The translations under genes and the position numbers were made by a program. Positions 42,460-53,889 of a stretch of DNA of 64,000 nt are shown piece after piece; positions within the stretch are counted from its first letter, which is position 1; each line of letters starts with the position of its first letter. The stretch is from the NCBI GenBank assembly GCA_024364735.1, contig JAGFNQ010004026.1:329748-393747 (forward strand). The letters are read 5' to 3'. This stretch comes from Boesenbergia rotunda (lineage: Eukaryota; Streptophyta; Magnoliopsida; Zingiberales; Zingiberaceae). The notes beneath the pieces were generated by a model. It was given only the letters and a program-made list of their open reading frames with translations, had not been told where the DNA came from and did no database searches.

Positions 42460-44108
42460 TGTTGGGGCAATTGGCCCAAGTATGATCAGGAGGATCATGG
42501 TTTTGATGTGTGTGTGCTAATATTGTTAAGTTAGGGTGTTATGTTATTTTGATATGTGTGATTGAGTCTTGCAGGACTTGGTGGTCACACATGGAATACG
42601 CATCCGAGAGACGAGAGCCGAGGGAAGAAGACTCCGAGGGCAAGCCAGGGTAAGTGGACTTCAAAGGGCATACGTGAAGGATGACATGGAGGCAAGCCGG
42701 GGGCTTGTGTGCGTATTTGAGGGACGACAGCCGGTGGAAGAGGACCTCAAGGGGAAAGCCAAGGAAGTGAACTTGAAGGCATACGTGAAGGGTGGTCTTC
42801 GGAGTGAGTGTGAGTGGAATTGTACTCGAGGCAGTCGACTGCGGTTGGGGCAGTCAAAACCTCACAGAAAGATCAGTCAACTGGTCTTAGACCAGTCGAC
42901 TGATCAAGTTTGAAAACTAGCCATTAAGCTAGCTGTTGGCTAGCTGTTTGGCTAGGACTAGTCGACTAGTATCGGACTGGACAGCTTAGGGAGCTGTCCT
43001 TTACTCTATTTAAAGGGAGATTTTTGAGCAGGTCAGGGTTGGGTTCTAGAGAGTAGAATCAGATCTCAAGTGCTCAAAATCTCCAACTCTTCCTCTCGCT
43101 TTCTTTTCAACTTTGTAAAGAGAAAGAGTGTCATTTGTGAAGGTTTCTCCACCTTGAAGGAGACATTCATAGTGGAGCTCATGCGTGTGTATGAATCCTT
43201 GGACTAGTCACCTCTTTGAAGGCTTCAGGTACGGTGAAGAGTGGCATGGAGGCAAGCCGTGGGCTTGTGTGCACCCGAGGGACCATGGATAGCAAGGACG
43301 ATGAGTCGAGGGGCGCAGACTTTGAGGCATGCATGAGGGATGGCATAGAAGCAAGCCGAGGGCTTGCGTGCACATCTAAGGGATGAGAGCCAAAGATGAA
43401 GAGGGCGGAAAGGCAACAGTCGAGGCTGCTGGTGAGGAGTCAGCTGAGTAGTGAGGGTACGAGTGTTGAGGGAATGTACTCAGGGAAATCCTAGGGGTCG
43501 AGTGCTGAGGGAAATGTACTCGGGAAGGAAAAAATCTATGTAGCAGTCGACTGGGGTTCTGGTAGTCGACTGGGGTTCTGGCAGTTGACTAGTAAACCCC
43601 ATAGCAAGATCAGTCCATTGCCAATGGGGCAGTCGACTGGTAGCAACCAGAATTCGAACGTTGGGGCTTGCAACGGTCGAATTTGAGAGGGGGCAGTCGA
43701 CTACCCTTGAGGCAGTCAACTAGTGGCGGCCAAAACAAGAGTAAGCTCTATTTAAAAGGGCTTCGTTTTGGCTGGGAGCTTTGACGAATTTGGCTTTGGT
43801 TAAAGGCCAAATAGTAGTCTAAGAGCTCAGAGGTGCAGTTGGGATTGTGGCGAGGTTTCTCCACCCACAAGGAGCTACACAAGCTAGTCGAAGGGCATCC
43901 GAGGAGTGATCCACCGAAGGATCGAGGGATCATCCACCTTACGGACAACCGTGGAGTAGGAGCGTCATCTCTGAACCACGTAAAAGGTTGGCATTAGCAT
44001 TGTTTAATTTGTTTATTTGCTATTCCGCTTGCGCTTGCTAACGTCGTAGGTAGAGAATCGAAGAAATTACTATTCACCCCCCCTTAGCTTGCTTGTCACG
44101 ATCTAACA
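42460..44108 (+). mobile_element. 5' LTR of plus-strand family C element, chimeric (unit 2)
   Basis: Counterpart of 31266-32913 with one extra A near 43529. The same oversized, chimeric structure is present, so it predates the duplication. The primer site TGGTATCAGAGC follows at 44111-44122. Confidence 0.85.
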
Positions 44109-44176
44109 AGTGGTATCAGAGCGAAGGTTCACTCTTGTTGGAGTAACCGCCAAAAGAGCACAAGCTAGAGGAAAGA

Positions 44177-45734
44177 ATGATGAAAGACAAGTTAGGGGAT
44201 GATATCAACACTCCACCCTCCTACGATCATGAAGATTTTGACTATTGGAGGACAAGAATGAAGACTTGGTTTGGAATGGATTGAGAGTGCATGATGGTGC
44301 TAGAAGAATCCTTCGAAATTCCAAGAGACAAGCACGGGAAGAAGCTTCGACATAGATATTGGGATAAAGAGCAACAAAGTCAATCAAGGGCAAATGAGAA
44401 GGTAATTTTGATATTAACTAATATTTTGCCTAATGATGTATTGAGTGGTGTGGGTGAGTATAAAAATGCATATGAGTTGTGGAACAAATTGGAAGAATTT
44501 CATGAGAACCCTGCACGAGCTCAAATAGTTGAAGAGCCCAAAGAAAGAAGGTCAATGGTCCAAGAAGACCAAGAAGAAGAAGAATTGCTCATCTCATCAA
44601 GTGAAGTGGCACAATCAAGTGAAAAATCATCCACTTCATCAAGGGAAGAAGAAGAGGTCTCCACTTTAAGAATTGAGGGGAAGGAGAGACCCTCATCAAT
44701 ACCGAAGCAAGTAGAAGCTCCTACCTCCACCAAAGCAAGGACAAAAGACCACATAGTGTGCTTTGGGTGCAATCAAAAGGGACACTATAAGGACAAATGT
44801 CCACTAGGTAAGAAGGAGGTAAACCCTAATCCCGGGTCAATTTATTTTAAAACTAATATGAGTTGTAGGGAAAAGAAGAAGAAAAAACATATTAGATGTT
44901 TTACATGTGGGGAGCTAGAGCACTATCATACCAAGTGTCCGAGAAAATGAGAGCTCAAGAAGATGGAGTACTTGAGAAGATGGGAGGAGGAAAAGAAGAG
45001 AAGCTCACATCAAGGGGGAGTTTCAAAGGTAAGGGAGGTAATCTCTAAAGATAAGCATGTGTCAAATTCATCGATGTATGCTAGAAATAGTGAAAAATGC
45101 TTGCTTGTGTATAATCATGGATTTAGGTATAATGATAGGAATAGGGTTAACAAGGTAGATCCAAACCCTAGAAAGGTCATGCATCATGATTAACCCAAGA
45201 CCTATGTACCTAAGGATCAAGACATGAATCCCAAGAAGGGAAGACATATGCCTAGGAAGATGAGTAGGTCTAGAAATGTCCAAGATGAACATGTGGACTC
45301 TAGGGTTAAAAGCCTAGAAAGGGGAGATCAAGCTTTGAGGGCAAGACTTGATAAATTGGAGAAAACCTTAGGAAGATTCGTGGTGGGATCTAAGGGTTTA
45401 GGTATGGTGTTGGGTGGTCTAAAACTCAATAATGATAGATCGGGGTTGGGATACCAATCTAAGATCTCCAATGCTAATGAAAAGAAATATGCTAGGGTAG
45501 CATATAATTATGGCAAGAAGGGGGGAGTTCGAAAATGACAAGGGAGTGTCATTTAAAAGCAAAAGGAAGGACTTAACCAAGGACAAGGTGTCTAAGGTTA
45601 AGAAGTTCAAGTTTGTAGGCCAAGAGTCACCGGAGGTACACCGGTATGGTCTAGTGTTTGTTGAGTCACCTAGGGAGGTAGCTAGGGCTAAGAGCTCAAG
45701 GGGGAGCTCTAGGAGTCTTTGGGATCCATGGTAA
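44177..45734 (+). pseudogene. gag: Gag of gag-only family C element, plus strand (unit 2)
   Basis: Counterpart of 32982-34539 with the same stops and frameshift. One visible coding change: the residue after the first knuckle is Pro (KCPLGKK) where unit 1 has Ser. Confidence 0.86.
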
Positions 45735-46779
45735 ATGGATCTCGGGAGGTGTTTCTCTAGGAGGTCTAGGTAGACAATGGAGTGTGCCAAAAGAGTTGGA
45801 GACGAATGTGAGTCTCAATTCTTGGGTTTTGATATGTTAGATTTGAGTTTCATGCATGGGAAGATAGCATTGGGGTCATATTGCATGAAAGGTGATTTTT
45901 GATGCATAAATACCATATAAATCAATGCTAGGGATGCATTGTGGGTTGGTATGGGCAAAGACATCAAGAGAAAATCAAAACTAGGACTTTAGGTCAAGGT
46001 TTAATTGAACTATTTAGGTAGTTTTGAGTTTTGTATCAATCTTGGGAATGGTGATAGATACATTTTTAGTGTATTTTTCCCAAGTAGGTATGGGTACCAC
46101 AAACATCTTCACAAAATTTGGGAATTTTTGGAGATTTATGGAATTTCTGGCACATTTCTGAAGTTGGGTTCAGAAAGTTGAAAATTGGGTTTTCAGAGTG
46201 CCAGTCGACTGGTAACTGTACCAGTTGACTGGTAAAGGCTAAAAAATGGGTTTCAGCTATTAAAAGGTGTCCAAATGAGGTGAAACAAGTGTGAAACCTT
46301 ATGGAGGCTAGTACACTGGGTTTATAATCATTCAGGAGTTAAAGAGTCCAATAAGGGGGAAATTGTTGGAGTCTTTTGATGTATGGCAAAGGGGAGAAGT
46401 GTTGGGTTTAAGTGGGAAACCAAACACGCCTTTGCGGGAAATCCTAGGTCTAGGGGGAGCCTAGGTAAAGGGGGAGCATTGTTGCTCCATTGGTGGCGTA
46501 AGGGGAACTTTGGAGAGGTTCTTAAAAAGTCTTTGTAAGTCCAATGTATGGGGAGCCTTGGAAAGGTCCCAGTTTGGTAAAAGGTCCTAAACTCGTAGGG
46601 AGGTTAGGTGTGGGGATGCCTTGGGATAGGATCCATGCATGGTTGCATTGCATATGCATTGGCGGTGTAAATCCAAGGTAGAGCCTTGGCAACGTAAGTC
46701 CAAATGATTGTTAGCATTGTGTGTTGCTATTTGTTTTCCCTAACTTAAACATATTGCCAAACATCAAAAATGAGGAGAT
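45735..46779 (+). mobile_element. Non-coding 3' internal region and polypurine tract, plus-strand family C (unit 2)
   Basis: Essentially identical to 34540-35584, ending AAAAATGAGGAGAT at 46766-46779. Unlike the minus-strand internal region, this part shows no raised divergence between units. Confidence 0.75.
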
Positions 46780-47774
46780 TGTTGGGGCAATCTATGATCC
46801 GGAGTGACCATGTGTGTTGATGTTTAGGCAAAGAGTTTAAGTTAGGTTTACCCTTATGTTCTAATATGTGTATATAAGTGTGCAGGTTTGCAGGTTACAC
46901 ATATTGACTTAGCTGAACAACTTCAGGTACGGTGAAGGGTGGCATGGAGGCAAGTCGTGGGCTTGTGTGCACCTGAGGGACCATGGATAGTAGGGACGAT
47001 GAGCCGAGGGGTGCGGACTTCGAGGCATGCGTGAAGGATGGTATGGAGGCAAGCCTATGGCTTGCGTGCGCATCTAAGGGACGGGAGCCAAAGATGAAGA
47101 GGGTGTGAAGGCAATAGTCGAGGTTGCTGGTGAAGAGTCAGCTGAGTCGTGAGGGTATGAGTGTTGAGGGAATGTACTTGGGAAAATCCTAACGGTCGAG
47201 TGCTAAGGAAAATGTACTCGGGAAGGGAAAAACCTAGGTAGCAGTCGACTGGGGTTCTGGCAGTCGACTGATAAACCTTACAGCAAGATCAGTCGACTGC
47301 CAATGGGGCAGTCGACTGTCGACTGGTAGCAGCCAGAATTCGAACGTTGGGGCTTGCAACGGTCGAATTTGAGTGGGGGCAGTCGACTGATGGCGGCCAA
47401 AACAAGAGTGAGCTCTATTTAAAAGGGCTTCGTTTTGGCTGGGAGCTTTGACAAATTTGGCTTTGATTAAAGGCCAAATAGTAGTCTAAGAGCTCAGAGA
47501 TGCAGTTGGGATTGTGGCGAGGTTTCTCCACCCACAAAGAGCTACACAAGCTAGCCGGAGGGCATCCGGGGAGTGATCCACCGAAGGATTGAGGGATCGT
47601 CTACCTTACGGACAGCCATGGAGCAGGAGTGTCATCTCTGAACCACGTAAAATGTTGGCGTTAGCATTGTTTAATTTGTTTATTTGTTATTCCGCTTGCG
47701 CTTGCTAACATCGTAGGTAGAGAATTGAAGAAATTGCTATTCACCCCCCGTAGCTTGCTTGTCACGATCTAACA
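46780..47774 (+). mobile_element. 3' LTR of plus-strand family C element (unit 2)
   Basis: Counterpart of 35585-36579 with no indel seen. Confidence 0.87.
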
Positions 47775-48364
47775 GAACTCTCAGCCAAAATTGAGCTCTC
47801 TTAAATAGAGCTCCTTACTGAAATGATCATTACCAGTCGATTGGTCAAGCACCAGTCGACTGGTCAAGCACCAGTCGACTGGTCCCAAATGGATTCGAAT
47901 GTTATAACTCAACGTTTGAATTCCATCTGCCATCAGTCGACTGGTCCTTGGATTAGTCGACTGATCTTTCTGTGGATTTCATCAATCGGCTGATCCAAGC
48001 ATCAGTCGACTGGTCCACCCTTAAACCTAAGGGTTCCCTTCCCAAGTACATTTCTCTAAGCACTCGAACCCTAGGATTTCCCGAGTACACTTCTCTCAGT
48101 ACTCGAACCCTCACGACTTAGCTGACTCTTCATCTAGCAGCCTTGACCTGTTGCCTTCAAGCCTTCTTCGACTTTGGCTCTCGTCCCTCGGATGCATGCA
48201 AGCCCACGACTCGTCTCCCCATGCCATCCTTCGTGTATGCCTCGAAGTTCGCTTCCCTCGGCTCATCGTCCCTACTTTGTCCACAGTCCCTCGGATGCAT
48301 ACAAGCCCACGGCTTGTCTCCTCACACCATCCTTCACCCGACCCGAAGCCGTCCAGCTAAGTCC
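47775..48364 (-). mobile_element. Minus-oriented family C LTR fragment (unit 2)
   Basis: Counterpart of 36580-37169, with a few substitutions (GTGGATTTC for GTGGACTTC near 47977; CACCCGACC for CACCGGACC near 48337). Confidence 0.8.
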
Positions 48365-49405
48365 TGTTGGGGTAATCGGCCCAAGTATGATATGGAGGAT
48401 CATGGGTTTTGATGTGTGTGTTAATATAGTTAAGTTACGGTTTTATTGTGTTCTAATATGTGTATGTGAGTGTTCAGGTTTGCAGATACACATAGACTTG
48501 GTTGGATGTCTTCAGGAGAAGGGTGGCATGGAGGCAAGCCGTGGGCTTGTGTGTGCATCCGAGGGACCATGGACAAAGCAGGGATGATGAGCCAAGGGAA
48601 GTGGACTTCGAGGCGTACGTGAAGGATGACATGGAGGCAAGCCGCGGGCTTATGTGCGTATCCGAGGGGCGAGGGTCAAAGTCGAAGAGAGTTTGAAGGC
48701 GACGGATCAAGGCTGCTGAAGCAGAGACGATGAGCCGAGGGACACGAACTTCGAGGCATATGTGAAGGATGGCATAGAGGCAAGCCGAGGGCTTGCGTGC
48801 GCATCTGAGAGATGGAAGCAGAAGATGAAGAGGGCATGAAGGCAACAGATCGAGACTATTGTTTGAAGAGTCAATCAGGTCGTGAGGGTCCGAGTGTTGA
48901 GTGATTGTACTCAAGATCTAAGTCGGGAGGGTTCGAGTGCGGAGAAAAATGTACTCAGGAAGGGTAATCCTAGGCTTAAGGAAGGACCAGTCGACTGCCC
49001 CAGCAGCAGTCAACTGGTGTGGCCAGAATTCGAAAGGTCAGGCTTGAATTTCGAATTCCCGTGAGGCCAGTCGACTGCCCCAGGGGCAGTTGACTGGTAA
49101 CGGTCACATTTCAGCTCGAGCTCTATTTAAGGGAGCTCATTTAGGGTTGTTCTTCGTTGGCGAAACCTGCTTGGATAGAGCTGGTTAGTAGCCTAGATTG
49201 CTCATGTAGTGTCTAGAAGTTATGGTGAGGTTTCTCCACCCACAAGGAGCTACGAGATCTAGCCGGAGGTGCTTCGGGGAATCATCCACCGAAGGATTAG
49301 GGATCGTCCACCTTACGGACTGCCATGGAGTAGGAGCATCATCTCCGAACTACGTACATCGATGTGTCGTTCTTATTCGTTAGTTTTGTTTTATTTAGTA
49401 TATTC
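48365..49405 (+). mobile_element. Plus-oriented family C LTR, interrupted by the family A element
   Basis: Starts TGTTGGGGTAATCGG. It contains three to four units of ATGGAGGCAAGCCG.GGGCTTG (near 48527, 48630, 48776), GTCGAC palindromes (48988-49090), TATTTAAGGGAGC (near 49122) and GTTTCTCCACCCACAAGGAG. It is cut at 49405 by the family A 3' LTR; its U5 end would lie right of the window. Confidence 0.82.
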
Positions 49406-50420
49406 TGTTGGAGTTTGGATGGCTAGAGAGGGGGGGGTGAATATAGCCAAACACTTGGGCTTTAAGCTTTTCAAACTTCTGCACTCAGTTTGTTAGTAGC
49501 ACAGCGGAAGAAATAATAGAAACTAAGAAGTGCAGAAATGCAGAAGACAAAAACTAACTAGGACAAACAAACAAGATCGCTAACAAGGAGAGTTTACAAG
49601 GTTCGGGGATAACTTGCCCCTACTCCTTGGCGTGCCCTTAAGGTGGGTGATCCCTTGATCGTCGACAGATCAAGCCCCGGTTAACACCGGATAGAATGCA
49701 ACCTCCTTCTCGGTGGAGTAACCTCTCCACAGCATTTCAATCAATGATATAGGTTTAAGCACAGTGAAACACAAGAAAGATCTTACTTAGCACTTAGCAA
49801 AGACAAGAACACAGCAAGCTCCCTCTGAGCTCCACCCAGCGACGATCTCACGCAAGAACCCTCTCCCCGTGTCTTCCCGCTGTTGGACTCGAAGCTTCTT
49901 GTTCCTTCCTCCAAGTGCTCAAGCAAGGGCTGGTTGCTTCAAAGATCAGAGTAGCTTTCTCAAGAGTGGATGATCAACAAGGAGCACAAGCACGCAGCAA
50001 GAATCGCAGCAAAAAACCAAAGCAACAGCTTCAACTCCTTCTTGCTCTGCTCCACACCGCTCCTTTTATTCCCCTCTGACTGCCAGGTGACAACATCTCA
50101 CTGCAGCCTCCAGCTGCTTACCTACAACCACTAGCTACCACTGAGCTCCTCTGGACTCCCTGAGCCTCCCTCAGACCAGCCCCAGACAGCAGCTCCAGCC
50201 AGCGCCCGTTGCAACCTGAGATGGAAAAACAGACAAACCTGCTCCAAGGAAAGGTCTCCATTGACTCTCCTTGAGTGTTTGAATCCTTCCCTGTCACCTG
50301 CAGCTTAATCAGAGTATTAGGATAGCATATCAAGCAGCAAATCATGTATCAGATATTAAGCGCAGAGAATCGGATACGGTTAGACGCGATCAGAGTGTCT
50401 GACAGTGCAATTTGAATTAA

Positions 50421-50992
50421 AGTGATCGGTCACCGGACCGATCCAGGGCTTGTGGGTCGGTCACCAGACCGATCCACCGCTTAGCTGGGACTCCCAGCTC
50501 TCGCGGCAACACAAGCCTGATCGGTCACCAGACCGATCAGAGTGAAGCCTGATCGGTCACCAGACCGATCAGGTAGCTCCCTGTCCGATCAGGCCAGAGC
50601 CTGATCAGTCCACGTCTGAGTGAACAGTAACTGTGGAAATCAAATCCTAAGTCGTGGATCGGTCACCAGACCGTTCAGGAGCTGATCAGCGGGGGAACTC
50701 AACTCACTGTGGGCTCCCTGATCGGTCACCAGACCGATCAGGAGCACGACAGTAAGGAAGCTGCCTGCTCCCTGATCGGTCGCCGGACCGATCAGGAGTC
50801 AAGCAACAAGGCAACGACCTGCTCCCTGATCGGTCACCAGACCGATCAGGAGCCACACAGTAGGTTCCCAACCTCACTGTGCGCTCCCTGATCGGTCACC
50901 AGACCGATCAGTCATCGCTGGATCGGTCACCAGACCGATCCACGAAGAAGCAGCGTGCCAATATCCCTGATCGGTCACCAGACCGATCCAGG
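50421..50992. repeat. GATCGGTC palindrome cluster, family A 3' LTR
   Basis: More than ten copies of TGATCGGTCACCAGACCGATCAGG or the TCCA-ended variant. Inverted 8-bp arms surround an ACCA-type centre, with irregular spacers of about 10-40 bp. It superficially resembles a CRISPR array, but spacing is irregular and it lies within an LTR. Confidence 0.9.
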
Positions 50993-50994
50993 GA

Positions 50995-51425
50995 CTCAAA
51001 CCTAGCCCTCCAAGCTAGGATTTCATCCACCTTAGCCCTCCAAGCTAAGGATTTTTCACCTAACCCTCCAAGTTGGGAATTTTCACCTAACCCTCCAAGT
51101 TAGGACTTTTCACCTAGCTCTCCAAGCTAGGACTTTTCACCCAACTCTTCCGAATTAGGACTTTTCCAAACCTAGCCCTCCAAGCTAGGACCTGACCCTC
51201 CAAGCCAGGACTTTTTCACCTAACTCTCCAAGTTAGGACTTTTCACCTAACCCTCCAAGTTAGGACTTTTCACCTAGCCCTCCAAGCTAGGAATTTTCAC
51301 TCAACCCTTCCGAATTAGGACTTTTCACCACCTAGCCCTCCAAACTAGGATTTTCCACACCTAACCCTCCAGATTAGGATTTTCTAACACCTAGCCCTCC
51401 AAGCTAGGATTTTCTATACCATGCC
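50995..51425. repeat. CCTCCAAG tandem array, family A 3' LTR
   Basis: About fifteen tandem units of 25-30 bp on the pattern CCTAGCCCTCCAAGCTAGGACTTTTCA, with variants CTAACCCTCCAAGTTAGG and CAACCCTTCCGAATTAGG. In most units the bases flanking CCCTCCAAG are complementary (CTAG..CTAG, CTAA..TTAG), and the changes co-vary. Confidence 0.88.
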
Positions 51426-51526
51426 TAATCCCCGATCAGGACTTAATCATAATCATCATAATCATCAACCTAAACTAAAATCGGTGTCAACACCAAAACA
51501 ACAATCAGGGTCAGACTTCATCAACA

Positions 51527-51540
51527 ATCTCCCCCTTTTT
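51527..51540 (-). other. Polypurine tract of family A element
   Basis: The minus strand reads AAAAAGGGGGAGAT, directly before the LTR start. Further AGGGGGAG copies lie at 51620-51627, 51664-51671 and 51719-51726. Repeated polypurine tracts near the 3' LTR are a known Sirevirus trait. Confidence 0.88.
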
Positions 51541-52187
51541 GTTGTTTGACAACCCGATTTTAAGTTTAGGGATTCTAAATCAATTCTCTCAAATTCATAA
51601 TCATAGGGGAATCAGGATCCTCCCCCTACAACATAATCATCCTAAACTTAACCAACCACACTCTCCCCCTTTGTCGAACACCGAAAAGGGTCTAGAAGGG
51701 CTGTTAAGTTTAACCATACTCCCCCTCAACCCTAGGGGTATCCCAAAACAATAAAGATTTGATTGATTTTTGATAAACATATGAACACATATGACAAAAA
51801 TAGGGCATGACAAATCAATCATATGTATCATACGGGCAAGGCAACATAATCAAAATCATAAGCATGCATAATAAGCAAAACATGGTAAGCCAAGTATGAA
51901 TTACAAGAAAAATATCATGGCAAAGACATGTCACATCAAGGTCAAGACACCTCAAAAGAACTGAGTACAATCAAACATAACGCTCATCATAACAGTCAAT
52001 GTCATCAATCCCCCGCGTGGTCATCGTCTGAAGAATCAGCAATATATATAACACCCCCTGGCGGAGGGCTGCTAGGGGGCGCACCATCAAGAAACGTATG
52101 ATGATACCACTTCTCATACCATGTGTCCTGTAGTGCGCTGATCTCAGAGACATCAGATGCTAGAGCATCGAGACGGCGATCGAAAGA
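51541..52187 (-). mobile_element. Family A 3' untranslated region with repeated purine tracts
   Basis: Between the extra ORF and the 3' LTR. It holds the three additional AGGGGGAG tracts and no coding frame of note. The opposite-strand frame at 51539 is an artefact. Confidence 0.7.
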
Positions 52188-53647
52188 CTAAAACTCTGAG
52201 CTGACCTCCTGTCGCAAGAGCGCAGAAATGTGTAACTCGTGCTGCAGCATCCGCTCTAGCTCCGCAACCTGCCAACGGAGGTCAGGAGCCCACTCATCGT
52301 AATCTGCTGTAACAGCGGGTCGTTCCTGGGTATGGTCTGCTCCTGGTAATTCCTTGACTCGTCTTCGATCCTTCCACCGTAGCCCCTGCAGCCCGACAAC
52401 AATGCCGGACTGAGCGAGCATGTGACGATCCAAGCGGCAGTCCTGTCGAACCATGGGCACAATGCGACCCTATGAAACATCGATACCTACGGACTGCAGC
52501 CAAGCAGTAATGATATGGCCAAAGGGCATATAGACTGTCTGGCTGTACATCAGACCGTGGACGATGATGGAGAAGTAGACGGAAGTCACTGGATCATAGT
52601 CTAACTGCTGATGCATCCCGTAGAGCATCAAGCAGTGGAATGGATGAATCTCGTCTAGGTGCTTTGTAGTAGTAGGAATAAGATAATTTGTGATAATTTT
52701 AAACAAAACATAATCAATGGGAGAAAGATGAAGAGCAGGAAATGTGGGAAAGTTACGGTCACGCTCACTGGAACCCCTTGGCCTGGGATGGCCTAGAAAA
52801 TGCTCATAGATGGAGTCAGGAGTGGCTCCAGCAAAGGGAACCGGTAAGGGATCCGGAAGATAGGGATAGAGTGAAAAGACATTCTCGGACCGGCGACATC
52901 CAAGAAAGGTAGTGAAAGCAGATAGAGTAAAGTCAAGGTCAACACTACCTACACGGGTCCTCCACCCCGTGCCCTCTCCACTAACCATATTATTATAGAA
53001 TTCAGAGACCAAATCAAAGTTTATTGGCCTCTCTAAGAATAGGATGGGTTGAAACTCATAGTATTCAATAATTTGTCGTATCGTGGGACAATGTTCATAA
53101 ATGTAGTTTTGATCCACCGATCGACATGGCATAAGTTTGAAGTTATGCCATTGAAAGTCTAGAGCAAAATGGATATTCTGAAATCGGGTATGCGGAGGCG
53201 GTGGTGGTCTTGATGGAGGTGTAGATGATGAAGGGTCTTTGCCCTTTGAGCTTCCCTCCAATGGTTCCTTTCCCTCAGAAGATTTTCTAAAGATTGGAAT
53301 AGGTCATGACAGCGGATTTGATCAAGAGAAGTGAATCGAATAATGATATAAGTTAAGGTTTGATCAAAATATAAGATGTAATCAAAGACCCAATTAGAGA
53401 GCATGATCAAGACACAATGATTAAAAGAACACAGTTTAATCAGAGACACAAGGTAGACATGATCATAAGAACACAATTTAAGCATAAGGTAGAATCGATC
53501 AAGGGTAAGATATGGCACAGATGGGTCACGACCAAAACAAGAGGTCACAGCACAAGAAGAAAATATCAAAACATGGTTAGCCTCAAATATATAATCTATG
53601 AACTGATCCGAAAAGAAATTAACTAAACATGCGTACTTAGGTGCCAT
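52188..53647 (-). CDS. Extra ORF downstream of pol (plant-transposon-protein type), predicted spliced
   Basis: Main frame runs from 53286 to TAG at 52470-52472, and the same frame continues to 52188 with an AELERMLQHELHIS helix, about 370 residues in all. It has a Ser/Pro-rich start (PPSRPPPPPHTRFQN), then a globular part with RPINFDLVSEFYNNM, SVDLDFTLSAFTTFLGC and IHPFHCLMLYGMHQ. This resembles the Putative plant transposon protein domain (PF20167 as I recall), not an envelope protein; I see no signal peptide or membrane segment. The frame has no upstream ATG: a TGA lies near 53310. An ATG at 53645-53647 in good context (ATCAATGGCA), with donor GTACGC at 53636 and acceptor CTTTAG ending 53287, gives a T-rich 350-bp intron and keeps the frame open. 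Role unknown. The single TAG is probably a mutation. Confidence 0.6.
53287..53636 (-). other. Predicted intron in the extra ORF of family A
   Basis: Donor AA/GTACGC and acceptor CCAATCTTTAG/A. T-rich on the minus strand, with a CTTAAC branch-like site near 53358. Removal joins phase 2 to phase 2, so the coding frame stays open. Stops in all frames inside the intron argue against read-through. Prediction only. Confidence 0.5.
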
Positions 53648-53889
53648 TGATGGTGATCTGAGCGAATCTTGAAGGCTGGAAGGGGAGCTCGCGCAAGTAG
53701 AAGCTCTTGGCGCAAGACAGAAGTGCAGAAACCTTGAGCAAGTGAAGAACTTGCTGAGAACAACGAAGAGCTCATAGAGATCTTCGCAGGAACTCGCACA
53801 CAAAGGAGAGGGAGACGCAGGAAGAGAACTCACGCACAACAGAAGGATGCGCAAGGGAGAGTTTTCGGTGCTAGGGTTCGGCAATGAGG

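Larger units (their letters stand above)
38068..48559. repeat. Large tandem duplication, unit 2 (about 10.5 kb)
   Basis: Copy of 26875-37364. Unit 2 continues beyond its counterpart into the rest of a plus C LTR (to 49405), while unit 1 continues leftward into the rest of a B LTR. The shared block is therefore bounded exactly at CAGGTGCC and TGTGCATC. Shared nonsense codons in both plus-strand gag copies show that decay preceded the duplication. Confidence 0.93.
49406..51526 (-). mobile_element. 3' LTR of family A element
   Basis: 2121 bp; plus-strand start TGTTGGAGTTTGGATGG, end CTTCATCAACA. It has CTAGAGAGGGGGGGGTGAATA near the start, GTTCGGGGATAACTTGCCCC, a GATCGGTC palindrome cluster (50421-50992) and the CCTCCAAG array (50995-51425). 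It aligns with 62008-64000 and 58601-60868. Confidence 0.93.

Noticed and set aside
50421..50992. CRISPR-like array of palindromic repeats with spacers
   Set aside because: Repeats are within a plant LTR, spacing is irregular, arms vary, no cas genes are near, and the same block recurs in every family A LTR.
52470..53261. Retroviral-like envelope gene
   Set aside because: It occupies the envelope slot, but no signal peptide, furin-like site or membrane segment is visible; its sequence looks like a plant transposon-associated domain.
53159..53884. 241-residue frame overlapping the extra ORF
   Set aside because: Different frame from the domain-like sequence. It runs through the predicted intron and shows no domain; only the ATG at 53647 within it is used in the splicing model.
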